The notes beneath the pieces were generated by a model. The model did no database searches and was not told where the DNA came from. It worked only from the letters and a program-made list of their open reading frames with translations. Source: Amycolatopsis sp. NBC_01480 (GTDB lineage Bacteria; Actinomycetota; Actinomycetes; Mycobacteriales; Pseudonocardiaceae). Taken from it: DNA of 64,000 bases. Position 1 is the stretch's first letter; every line of letters starts with the position of its first letter. The stretch is taken from contig NZ_CP109442.1 of the NCBI RefSeq assembly GCF_036227205.1, positions 9,548,001 through 9,612,000 on the forward strand, given 5' to 3'. Shown here piece after piece: positions 40,882 through 49,135 of the stretch. Position numbers and translations under genes: made by a program.

Positions 40882-40974
40882 TCAGTGACAGTTGGCGCAG
40901 CAGCCGCAGCCCTTGCCGGTGCACGCGGAGCAGCACCCGTGCCGCATGACGACCTTGAACAGCCGTTTGATCAT
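40882..40974 (-). CDS. 30-residue cysteine-rich protein
   Basis: Tiny basic protein whose first 13 residues (MIKRLFKVVMRHG) form an amphipathic cationic stretch and whose rest, CCSACTGKGCGCCANCH, has seven Cys and a terminal His. The spacing CC-x2-C-x4-C-x-CC-x2-CH suggests metal binding, like a minimal metallothionein or zinc knuckle pair. GGAGGA lies seven bases before the ATG and TAGCGT (41010-41015, minus strand) is a possible -10, so translation is well supported. It has its own terminator side. No modification enzymes lie nearby, so a RiPP is less likely. Family unknown. Confidence 0.75.
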   Translation of the reverse strand: MIKRLFKVVMRHGCCSACTGKGCGCCANCH

Positions 40975-41091
40975 GTCCGTCCTCCGTTCGATCGACGCCG
41001 ACGCATGTGACGCTAAGTGCCGCGGCGGCGACCGCGGTACCGCCGGGCGGGCGGGTGAGCGGGTGAATCACGCCGCGCGAGCACCGGGGGT

Positions 41092-42426
41092 TCACTGTCC
41101 ACAAGGGACGTCCAGCCACTCGCCGCGCGGGACGGCCCGGCGGGTGTCCTCGAGCCGGCTCAGCAGGGTGTCCAGCTGCCCGGGGTCGTTCACGTACTCC
41201 AGGACCGCGCGGTAGAACGCGCCGGTCATGGCAGCGGGCATCAGGTCGGACGCATCGAAGCACACCTGTGAGGGCCCGGTCAGCGCCGCGGCCACTTTGC
41301 GCTTGACCGGGTCGCCGTAGGCCTCCGGGCCCACCTTCGCGCTGGCCGAGAACGCGCTGGCCGAGGCGATGCCCGGCCAGATCCGCTGCGCCGCGGGCGT
41401 GACCAGGAACTGCATCAGCCGCCGGGACTGCGGGGTGTCGTGGAACATCCCGGCCAGGTCCGCCGAAACCACCGAGACGGGCGGACCGGGGAAGCGGAAG
41501 AAGTCGTAGTCGGTGCCCGGGCGCGGGGCCTGCCCGGTCCCGGTGCGCATGGCCTGGTAGCTGCTCATCACGAACGAGCCCTCGTGCTCCATCAGGCAGC
41601 CCGGCGGACTGGCGAACAGCGGGCGGCCCGCGTCGCCGAAGTCGGTGAGCAGCGCGGCCGTGGCGCCGCCGTCGATCCCGCCCGGGTGGACCACCAGCGC
41701 GCCCCAGTCCAGCCACGCCTGGCGGACCTGCGGCGAGGTCCACGGCAGCGTGCCCGCCGCCCACTGCCGGTAGACCGCCGGCCCGGCCGAGTGCAGCAGG
41801 ATGTCCTCGATCCAGTCGGTGCCCGGCCAGCCCGAGACCGGCGGCGCGGACAGGCCGAGGCACCACGGCGCGGTGCCGCTCGCGCTCTGACGCTGGGCCA
41901 GGCTCAGCAGCTGCGGCCAGGTGGCCGGCTTCGCGCCGGGCAAAGCCGAGGGGTGGTACCAGATCTCGCTCTTCAGGTCGGCCTTCACCGCCACGGAGTA
42001 CAGCTGCGGCTCCCCGACGCGTTGCAGGTTCACCCACTGCTTGCCGTAGAAGTCCTCGGCCTGCGGTTCCAGGAAGCCGAGCGGCTGCAGCTCGTGCCGC
42101 CGCACGTAATCGGCCAGCGAGCCGGGGCTCGGCAGCACCGCGACGTCCGGCGCCGTGCCGCGCTGCAGGTCGGCGGCCAGCACCTGGTCGAGCGCGCGGG
42201 TGCCCTGGTAGTCGATGGTGATGTGGGTTTCGTGCTCGAACGCCAGCAGCACCTGGTGGAACGCGTCGCCCTCGGCGCCGGTCCAGGACGCGAGCACGCT
42301 CACGCTGCCACCGTCCGAAGTGGACGAGCAGGCCGTGCTCACGCCGAGCAGGAAAACCGCGGCCAGCACGGCCAGCCGGTGCCGCAGCGGGGCTCTCGAC
42401 GACCGCGAACTCATCGGATTTCTCAT
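41092..42426 (-). CDS. Extracellular solute-binding lipoprotein of the PknG cassette
   Basis: Lipoprotein of 444 residues: signal peptide HRLAVLAAVFLLGVSTAC with the lipid-bearing Cys33. The mature part is a family 1 (ABC sugar-type) solute-binding protein (VLASWTGAEGDAFHQVLLAF; AADLQRGTAPDVAVLPSPGS; EIWYHPSAL; WPGIASASAFSASAKV). No ABC permease is nearby. It overlaps the GlnX-like gene by ATGA at the end of the kinase operon, the position of GlnH in the mycobacterial GlnH-GlnX-PknG system. It is therefore inferred to be the outside ligand receptor. The ligand is unknown and need not be an amino acid. Confidence 0.85.
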   Translation of the reverse strand: MRNPMSSRSSRAPLRHRLAVLAAVFLLGVSTACSSTSDGGSVSVLASWTGAEGDAFHQVLLAFEHETHITIDYQGTRALDQVLAADLQRGTAPDVAVLPSPGSLADYVRRHELQPLGFLEPQAEDFYGKQWVNLQRVGEPQLYSVAVKADLKSEIWYHPSALPGAKPATWPQLLSLAQRQSASGTAPWCLGLSAPPVSGWPGTDWIEDILLHSAGPAVYRQWAAGTLPWTSPQVRQAWLDWGALVVHPGGIDGGATAALLTDFGDAGRPLFASPPGCLMEHEGSFVMSSYQAMRTGTGQAPRPGTDYDFFRFPGPPVSVVSADLAGMFHDTPQSRRLMQFLVTPAAQRIWPGIASASAFSASAKVGPEAYGDPVKRKVAAALTGPSQVCFDASDLMPAAMTGAFYRAVLEYVNDPGQLDTLLSRLEDTRRAVPRGEWLDVPCGQ

Positions 42427-43508
42427 GCCTCGTACCGGTATTCGTCGATGCGCCGGTACAGCCCCCACACCACGAGGCCCGCGGCCAGCACCACGCCGAC
42501 CGGCACCAGCACCGGCAGCCCGCCGGACTCGGTGGCCGAAGCCGCCTGCGCGGTCACGGCCTTGACCGCCGCGGCCACCCGGTCCGTGGTGTCCGGCGCG
42601 GCGGAGACCGGCCGGACGGCCGCCTCGAAATCGTCCACAGTGGACCCACAGCCGGCCGGGGCGCACTGCTGCCGCACCAGGTTCGCGAGCCCGGCCTGCC
42701 CGTTCGCGTCGGTGGCGGCCACCTCGGCCTGGCGGACGGCGAGCGCCTGGTCGACCCGGTCCCGCACGTCGTCGAGCCCGCCGGCCAGGCCGAGCGTGGC
42801 GGACAGCGCCACGACGACCCCGGCGGTGAGCACACTCGCGCCCAGCAGCAACGGGTTGAGCCGGCGGCGGAACCGGCTACGCAGGTACAGCTGGGTGAGC
42901 ACCAGCAGGACCAGCAGCAGCACCGGCGGCAGCAGCCACAGCGGGAGCAGGCCCGCGCTCATGCCATCGCCGGCCAGCTGGCGGTCGAGGGCCGCGCGCT
43001 CCTGCGCCTGCAAGTCCGCCAGCTGCGCCAGCACCCCGCCCGGCGCGTGCAGCAGCCGCGAGGCGTACCAGAGGTCGGCGAGCCCGACGACCGCCGAGCC
43101 GGGCTGGCGGAAGTGCGCGTCGGCCTGGCCCATCGCGCTCGCATACGCGGTGACCAGGCCCGCGACGACCTGCGGGGTGCCGCCGGCGGACTCGTCCGCC
43201 TGGTTGAACTCCGCGACCTGCGCGAGGCTCTGGCTCGCCGCGGCCATCTCGTTCTCGTAGTCCTGCCCCGGCCCGGCGAGTTTCGCCTCGCCCGAAGCGA
43301 AACTGGACACGGCCGCGGCGTCGGCGGACACCAGCGCGTCCCGCGCCGCCGCGACCGCGAGGATCGCCTGGCTCGTCCGGTCCCGCACCAGCACGGCGGT
43401 GTCCACCACGCCGGTGACCGCGAGGTACGACGTGACCAGCGTCAGCACCGCGCACCCGAGCAGGGCAGCGCGCAGCCGGACCAGCGTCACCCGGGTCGTG
43501 GCCCTCAC
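42423..43508 (-). CDS. GlnX-like four-helix membrane sensor
   Basis: Membrane protein of 361 residues with four hydrophobic helices at about 14-34, 186-207, 221-243 and 331-352. Two outside helical domains lie between helices 1-2 (AAARDALVSADAAAVSSFAS onward) and 3-4 (LDDVRDRVDQALAVRQAEVA; two Cys in QQCAPAGCGS). The cytoplasmic tail is short and charged (YRRIDEYRYEA). Topology and context match mycobacterial GlnX, which passes the signal of the GlnH lipoprotein to PknG. It overlaps both neighbours by GTGA/ATGA. Confidence 0.75.
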   Translation of the reverse strand: MRATTRVTLVRLRAALLGCAVLTLVTSYLAVTGVVDTAVLVRDRTSQAILAVAAARDALVSADAAAVSSFASGEAKLAGPGQDYENEMAAASQSLAQVAEFNQADESAGGTPQVVAGLVTAYASAMGQADAHFRQPGSAVVGLADLWYASRLLHAPGGVLAQLADLQAQERAALDRQLAGDGMSAGLLPLWLLPPVLLLVLLVLTQLYLRSRFRRRLNPLLLGASVLTAGVVVALSATLGLAGGLDDVRDRVDQALAVRQAEVAATDANGQAGLANLVRQQCAPAGCGSTVDDFEAAVRPVSAAPDTTDRVAAAVKAVTAQAASATESGGLPVLVPVGVVLAAGLVVWGLYRRIDEYRYEA

Positions 43509-44917
43509 GCGGGGTCCCCCTCGGCCAGCGGTTCGCGGCAGGCCTCGCAGAAGGCGGCCGGCCGCGGCGTCCGCTCACCACAGGCCGGGCACTCCAGCGG
43601 CTCGCCGTCCGGCTGGGGTGCGGCTTTCGGGGTCTCGCCACCGAGGTGCGTGACGCGGGAGATGAGCAGGTTGAGCAGTTCGCTGCGGGTGACGTCGGGG
43701 CGCAGCAGGACGTCACCGGTGCCGGCGTCGACGACTTCGACGATCCGGCGCAGTCGCTTGAGGATCTCCTCGTTCCCGGTCTCGGTGGCGATCCGGATGG
43801 CCCGGCCCCAGGCGGCGCGCGCGCCCGCGTGGTCGCCGGCCGCGTAGGCGTCGCCGCCCTCGGTGAGCGCCTGGCCGAGTCCGTCCTGCACGGTGTACTG
43901 CAGCACCTTCGGATGGATGAGCGTGGGCGGCACCGGATCGTGCGTCCAGCGGCCGAGCACCGGCACGGGCGGGTTCCCGGCGCCGTCGACCTCGACCCAG
44001 GCCAGCTGCCGGTCGCGGTCGTAACTCGGCACCAGGTCCTGGTCGAGGTCCACCGCGAGCTGGTACTCGCGGGTCTCGGCCGCGCCCCAGGAACCCAGTG
44101 ACAGCACCAATTCGCCCTCTTCGCCGGGCACGCAGCGCGAGGTGAGGTCGTAGTCGTGCGGGCGGACCTGCTTGACCGACCGCAGCCGGCTGTAGGCCAT
44201 CGTGCCGATCCGCAGCCGGACCTCGGCCACCACCTTCGTCAGCGCGGCGTCGACCAGCGCGCGGAAATCGCCGGCCAGATCCTCGTCGCGCACCACCGAA
44301 TCGACGCCGCCGCGCAGCACCGTGACGATCTCGGTCAGCTCGGCCGGCTCCCAGCCGTCGCCGATCCCCCGCGCGTCGCAGACGAACTCGCCCTCGCACG
44401 CGTCGAGCACCCGCTGCAGCTCTTCCCGAGACTGCGACTCGTTGCGGCCGTCGGTGAGCAGGATCGCGTGGCGGACGGCCTCGGGCGCGAGCGCGAACAG
44501 CTCCCGGGCCAGGGTGAGCCAGGCGCCCATCGCCGTGCCGCCCACCGCCGCGAGGCGCCCGACCGCCGCCGTGGCCGCACTGCGGGTCTCCGGCGACGCC
44601 GTGGCCAGCCAGGGCCCGTCCGGGTAGACCAGTTCGGCCCGCCCGGTGCCGCGGACGACGGCGAAGCGCGTGCCGTCCGGCAGCACCGAGACCGCCGCGG
44701 CCGCCGCCTTGCGCGCGGCGCCGATCTTCGTCGGCGGGTAGCGCATCGAGCTGGAGCAGTCGACCAGCAGCACCTCCGCCGCGCCCATGCCTGCCGAGGT
44801 GCTGCCGGCCGGTTCTGGCTCGCCGTGCGCCGACACGGTCACGATCGCCTGCATCTGCCGGTCCCCGGCCCCGAGGAACCGGTTCTGGTGGACCTCGACC
44901 TTCAGCCCCACAGCCAT
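43505..44917 (-). CDS. VWA-domain protein with C-terminal zinc ribbon
   Basis: Protein of 470 residues. A von Willebrand A domain carries the metal-ion site VLLVDCSSSM (Asp53, Ser55, Ser57) with GGTAMGAWL and LLTDGRNESQ as the following MIDAS parts. A second beta-rich region follows (EYQLAVDLDQDLVPSYDRDR), then a TPR-like helical segment (ALTEGGDAYAAGDHAGARAA) and a zinc ribbon with Cys443, 446, 457 and 460. It sits between the kinase and the GlnX-like gene. It may be a kinase substrate or a metal-dependent adaptor; role inferred from context only. Confidence 0.85.
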   Translation of the reverse strand: MAVGLKVEVHQNRFLGAGDRQMQAIVTVSAHGEPEPAGSTSAGMGAAEVLLVDCSSSMRYPPTKIGAARKAAAAAVSVLPDGTRFAVVRGTGRAELVYPDGPWLATASPETRSAATAAVGRLAAVGGTAMGAWLTLARELFALAPEAVRHAILLTDGRNESQSREELQRVLDACEGEFVCDARGIGDGWEPAELTEIVTVLRGGVDSVVRDEDLAGDFRALVDAALTKVVAEVRLRIGTMAYSRLRSVKQVRPHDYDLTSRCVPGEEGELVLSLGSWGAAETREYQLAVDLDQDLVPSYDRDRQLAWVEVDGAGNPPVPVLGRWTHDPVPPTLIHPKVLQYTVQDGLGQALTEGGDAYAAGDHAGARAAWGRAIRIATETGNEEILKRLRRIVEVVDAGTGDVLLRPDVTRSELLNLLISRVTHLGGETPKAAPQPDGEPLECPACGERTPRPAAFCEACREPLAEGDPA

Positions 44918-44943
44918 TTTTCGCCCCCTCGTGGTTTCGCCCG

Positions 44944-47232
44944 TTAGAACCAGGTGACCGGCCGGGTCGCGTTGGCCCGGTCGACCAGCACGTCGTGGTG
45001 GGCCGTGGTGCCGGCGTGCCGGCCGATCCGGCGGTAGGAGCCCTCGAGCAGCAGCCGCAGCCCGCGTGCGTCCGGCGCCTCCCCGAGCACCGGGCCGGGC
45101 GGCAGGCCGTGCCGTCCGGCGACCGCGCAGAGCAGCCCGGTCTCGCGGACCTCGGCCGTCAGCCGCTCGGCGGTGTCCTCGTCCAGCTCCAGCGCGGGCA
45201 GCCGTTCGACGGCCTCGGCGAGGTCGGCGGTGCCGGGCAGCCCGGCGCGGCCCGGCAGCACACCGGCGAGCACGCGGACGACCGCGATCCGCGCGGCCTC
45301 GTCGTGGCGCGAGTACTCCGGGACCTGATCGAGCAGCCGCACCGCGGCCGCGCGGTCACCGCGCTGCAGATGCCCGCGGGCCAGCGCGAACGCGGCGTTG
45401 ACCTGAAGGCGGTCACGCACCCACAGCGCGTCGTGGAACGGCTCGGCGCGGGCCGGGCCCTCGAGGTGCTCGAGGCACAGGCCGAGGGCGAGCTTCGGCG
45501 TCTCTTCTCCGGGGATGTCGCGGTAGACCCGGTCGAACTTCGCCCGCGCTTCCGGGACGTCACCCGCGGCCAGCGCCACCAGGCCGCGGTACCAGGCGAT
45601 CCGCCAGTCGTGCTCGGCCCGGGCGCCGAGCAGCCGCGCCGCCGCGGTGACGCAGGCGCCGGCTTGCGCGACTGCCCCGGCTGTCCTGTCCATTTCGGAC
45701 AGTTCGAGCAGGGCGCGGCAGCGGCGCAGCTCCACCTCGACCGAGCGGCCGGACCGGTCCAGCTTTCTGAGCAGCCGCAAGGCATCCGGAGCGCGGACGG
45801 TGCGCAGGAAGGTGATCTCGGCGTCGTTCGGGTCCTCGCGCGGGACGGGCAGCCCCAGCGCGATCTCGCGCGGGGTGGGCAGCGCGTCGAGCGGCGCCGT
45901 GACCCCGTTCGTCCAGTGCTCCAGCGGACGGGCCTGGCCCAGCCCGGCGTCGAGCAGCACGGCGGGCTCGGTGAACAGGGTGGAGATGGCCGGGCGCGAT
46001 TCCCGGTCGCGCAGCGAGAGGATCTCGTGGAGCACCCCGTCGAGCTGGACGAGCATCTCCTGCGCGGTGGCGAACCGGTGGTCGAACCCGCCGGTCGCGC
46101 GGTCCAGCACGTGGGTGAACGAGGTGACGCCGAAGGCGATCGAGCGGTCCTGCGGGCGCGGCCAGCCGTCGCTGGCGAGGAACAGGTCGCGCAGGGTCGC
46201 GCCGACGGTGTGCAGGTCCGACCGCACCGTGAGCCCGTGGTCGGCCAGCTCCGCGTCGCCGATCTGGAACCGCGGGTTGCCGACCACCGGGCTGGCCTGG
46301 TCGCCGATCTTGCGGATCGCGCCGAAGTCGATCAGCTTGATCCGCTTCTCGCCGTGGATCACGTTCTGCGGGCTCATGTCGCAGTAGAGCAGGCCCTGGG
46401 CGTGCAGGTAGTCCAGCGCGGTCAGGATCTCCCGGCCGTACGCCACCACGTGCTCCACGAGCAGCCGCCCCTCGGGGCCGTCGAGCGCCGCGCGGCCGCG
46501 CCGCATCACCTCCGACAGCGGCAGCCCGTCGACGAACTCCATCACGATGTAGCGGGCGTCCTCGCCGCCGTGCGGGTCGGGATGCGTGACGACGTCGTGG
46601 ATCCGCACGATGTTCGGGTGCTCCAGCGCGGTGAGCACTTGGCTCTCGGTCTCCGCGATGCGCACGGCCGCCTCGTCGCTGGTGTTGATCAGGCCCTTGA
46701 GCGCGACGTACTGACCGAGCCGGGTGTCCGTGCCCAGGTAGACGAAACCGAGCCCGCCGCGGGCGATGCAGCCGTGCACCTGGTACCGGCCGTCCACCAG
46801 GTCGCCGGCGAAAAGCTTGGGAGAGAAGGAGAACGGGGTCCCGCAGACCCAGCAGAAGCCCTCCGCGCGGGCCGGCTCCCCATAGCGGGACCGCCCGACT
46901 TCGGCGCCGCAGTCGCGTTTTCCGCAGTGCCGCTCCTGCTCGCTCACGTGCGGTTCGACGATCACGCGGCCGGCCAGGTCGGGCAGCACGACCACGGGCA
47001 GCGGCACGTACTCGCCGCCGGTGCCGTGGCCCGCGGTCTGCTGCGCCCGGGTGACGACGGTGCCGGTGAGGCGGCTCGGGCGCTCCCCCGGCGCCGGGAT
47101 GACCAGCGAAACGGGCCCGGCACCCGGTGTCGCGGCGGCAGGCTCGGGGTCGCCGGGCGCCCAGCCGCACTGGCGGCAGAACCCGGTGCGGCCGATGGTG
47201 CCGTCGCAGTCCTCGCGGGGGCAGCTCGTCAC
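44944..47232 (-). CDS. pknG: PknG-type serine/threonine protein kinase
   Basis: Soluble kinase of 762 residues with PknG architecture: zinc-binding cysteines (Cys4/9/19/22 and Cys103/108/127/130), kinase domain (about 145-420) and C-terminal TPR helices. The glycine loop is GCIARGGLGFVYLG, the ATP lysine Lys179 (YVALKG), the acidic partner Glu195. The catalytic loop reads YCDMSPQN (Asp285, Asn290): no HRD arginine, as in PknG, and Ser where Lys is usual. DFG is intact (Asp302). In mycobacteria PknG phosphorylates the FHA regulator GarA to adjust glutamate metabolism. The extra N-terminal Cys set is unusual. Confidence 0.93.
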   Translation of the reverse strand: MTSCPREDCDGTIGRTGFCRQCGWAPGDPEPAAATPGAGPVSLVIPAPGERPSRLTGTVVTRAQQTAGHGTGGEYVPLPVVVLPDLAGRVIVEPHVSEQERHCGKRDCGAEVGRSRYGEPARAEGFCWVCGTPFSFSPKLFAGDLVDGRYQVHGCIARGGLGFVYLGTDTRLGQYVALKGLINTSDEAAVRIAETESQVLTALEHPNIVRIHDVVTHPDPHGGEDARYIVMEFVDGLPLSEVMRRGRAALDGPEGRLLVEHVVAYGREILTALDYLHAQGLLYCDMSPQNVIHGEKRIKLIDFGAIRKIGDQASPVVGNPRFQIGDAELADHGLTVRSDLHTVGATLRDLFLASDGWPRPQDRSIAFGVTSFTHVLDRATGGFDHRFATAQEMLVQLDGVLHEILSLRDRESRPAISTLFTEPAVLLDAGLGQARPLEHWTNGVTAPLDALPTPREIALGLPVPREDPNDAEITFLRTVRAPDALRLLRKLDRSGRSVEVELRRCRALLELSEMDRTAGAVAQAGACVTAAARLLGARAEHDWRIAWYRGLVALAAGDVPEARAKFDRVYRDIPGEETPKLALGLCLEHLEGPARAEPFHDALWVRDRLQVNAAFALARGHLQRGDRAAAVRLLDQVPEYSRHDEAARIAVVRVLAGVLPGRAGLPGTADLAEAVERLPALELDEDTAERLTAEVRETGLLCAVAGRHGLPPGPVLGEAPDARGLRLLLEGSYRRIGRHAGTTAHHDVLVDRANATRPVTWF

Positions 47233-48896
47233 GCGGGCTCCCCCTCGTCCCGGCCGCAGATGGCGTCGCCGTACTCCTCGACCGCGGCCGTAGCCACGCG
47301 CAGGTCGCACCGGCCTTCGTAGAGCAGCTTCCAGGCCTTGGCGTACAAGGAATCCAGGAGCGGGTCTTCGACGAGCCCGAGCTTGCGGGCCTTGTCGCTG
47401 TAGCTGTCGAGCCGGAAGCGCAGGGCGGTGCGCTGCTCGATCAGGTCGTCCAGGCGCTCCTTCGCCGCGTTCCCGGCGGCGAGGTCCGCGGTGAGGCGTT
47501 GCTCGATCTCCCCGATGTGCCGCCCCGCCCACTCGACGTCGCCCTCGTCGGCCGCCGTGCGCAACTGGTTGACCAGGCCGCGGCGGCGCGCCACCAGGGC
47601 CGGCGGCTCCGGCTCGCCGTCGAAGCGCTCGCTGACCGCCACGGCGTGCTCCTCCAGCGCGGCCAGCTCCGTGACCGCGTTGTCCAGCAAGGAGATCCGG
47701 CTCGCGAGGCCGCCCGGCGGCACCGCGCTCAGCGAACGCAGCGTGGTCACCCCGGGCGAGGACTCGCGGCGGAAACCGAGCGCGAGCCGCAGGCCGAGCT
47801 GCCCTGCGCGGTCGGCCAGCGGCGCGATCACCTCGCCGACCAGCCGGTCCGGCTCCGCGGCATCGTCGATCGCGTTGACCACGACGGTCCGGACCGAATG
47901 CGGGACGGGACCACCGTGGTCCGGCGTGAGCGAAAGGCGTTCGGCGAGCCGGCGGCGGACCTCGTCGACGGACTTGCCCGCGGCGTCCACGGCGAGGTCG
48001 ACGCTGCCCGAGGGCGGCACCGTCCCCTCGGGCACGGTGTCCCGCAGCGAGCCGGCGGCGGCCGCGCGCTCCCGGTCGGCCAGCACGACGCCGAGGTCGA
48101 GCGCCACGGCGCGGGCCGAGCCGCGCTCGCCGGTGACCACCACCCACACCGGCGGCCCCGAGCGGTTCGCCTTGTCGCCGAACCAGCCGGCCAGCTTCCG
48201 CGCGAACGCCAGGTCGTAGGCCACGACGTGCGGCGCGCTGCCGAAGCCGGTGCTGAAGGTCGGGTCGACCGCCGGGCTGCCGTCGCCCCAATCGCGCAGG
48301 CCGCCGAAGTACCCGAGCACCGTCTCGACCGGGATCATCCACGAGGCGAAGTCCCCGTCCGCGACGTAACGGCCGACCACCATGCCGACGACCCGGCCGC
48401 TGTCCTCGGCGAGCACCGCCGTGCCGCTGTACCCGGAGTCGATCGGGGGCGAGTCCGGCCGGCGGGCCAGCTGCACCCATTCGCCGGCAGGGCCGCCCTC
48501 CCCGGTCAGCGTGCCGCGGAACCACAGGCCGTCGTCCGCGCCGGGCGGGAAGCCGTACGCGCGGACGGGCAGGCCGTCGGGCAGCGGCATCCGGTGCAGC
48601 GGCGCGGGAAACACCCCGGGCTCCGGCTTCTCCAGTTTGAGGAGCGCGACGTCGCCGCGCTCGTCGGACCCGGCCGGCACCCAGCCGCCGTCCACCACCT
48701 TCGCTGTTCCGGTGGGGGCTTCGAGGATCCCGACGAAGTCCGCGGACAGCTCGGCCTCCGGGCCGCCCGCCTGCTCGACGACGTGGGCGCAGGTGAGCAG
48801 GTACCGCTCGTCGAGCATGGTGCCCGCCCCGTGGATCCGCCCGTGCCGATCGCGCAGCCGGACCCGCCAGCGTCTTCGCTCGGCCTGGTAACCCAC
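47229..48896 (-). CDS. Trypsin-like serine protease-domain protein, first gene of the kinase operon
   Basis: Protein of 555 residues from GTG 48896. The N-terminal chymotrypsin-fold domain has a full triad: His38 (LLTCAHVV), Asp82 (RGDVALLKL) and Ser157 (DSGYSGTAVL, in place of GDSGGP). Residues about 200-360 are a second domain (VVAYDLAFARKLAGWFGDKA; PVWVVVTGERGSARAVALDL) that resembles no family by eye. The last 150 residues are helical (LAALEEHAVAVSERFDGEPE; QRTALRFRLDSYSDKARKLG). No signal peptide, so it acts in the cytoplasm. It overlaps pknG by GTGA. The upstream ATG 48956 has no ribosome site. Confidence 0.85.
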   Translation of the reverse strand: MGYQAERRRWRVRLRDRHGRIHGAGTMLDERYLLTCAHVVEQAGGPEAELSADFVGILEAPTGTAKVVDGGWVPAGSDERGDVALLKLEKPEPGVFPAPLHRMPLPDGLPVRAYGFPPGADDGLWFRGTLTGEGGPAGEWVQLARRPDSPPIDSGYSGTAVLAEDSGRVVGMVVGRYVADGDFASWMIPVETVLGYFGGLRDWGDGSPAVDPTFSTGFGSAPHVVAYDLAFARKLAGWFGDKANRSGPPVWVVVTGERGSARAVALDLGVVLADRERAAAAGSLRDTVPEGTVPPSGSVDLAVDAAGKSVDEVRRRLAERLSLTPDHGGPVPHSVRTVVVNAIDDAAEPDRLVGEVIAPLADRAGQLGLRLALGFRRESSPGVTTLRSLSAVPPGGLASRISLLDNAVTELAALEEHAVAVSERFDGEPEPPALVARRRGLVNQLRTAADEGDVEWAGRHIGEIEQRLTADLAAGNAAKERLDDLIEQRTALRFRLDSYSDKARKLGLVEDPLLDSLYAKAWKLLYEGRCDLRVATAAVEEYGDAICGRDEGEPA

Positions 48897-48903
48897 GCCG
48901 GGG

Positions 48904-48909
48904 ACCCTA
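48904..48909 (-). promoter_or_regulatory. -10 hexamer, leaderless promoter of the kinase operon
   Basis: On the minus strand TAGGGT is followed by seven bases and GTG 48896, the same spacing as at coaE. Confidence 0.5.
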
Positions 48910-49135
48910 CGCCGGGCGATGGCGGCGCCGGGGCGGCTTCGGCGAAAGTGGACCATGCTGGAGCAATGGCCTCACCCGTTCGGCGCTGGGACATCACCCG
49001 GTTCGCCGAATTCCTGGACTACGGCTGAGGAATCGTCGAACGACGGGACCGGGACGCGGATTTCCCGCTGTCGTGTAACGGCATTCGGAGTGGTGCACGC
49101 GCCGATGCACGGTAAAGGTGTTGTGCGCCGGCCTT

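Noticed and set aside
48966..49028. A 20-codon plus-strand frame (MASPVRRWDITRFAEFLDYG) after GGAG
   Set aside because: It looks like a possible gene start but stops at once; no downstream continuation or family could be seen, so it may be a remnant or chance.
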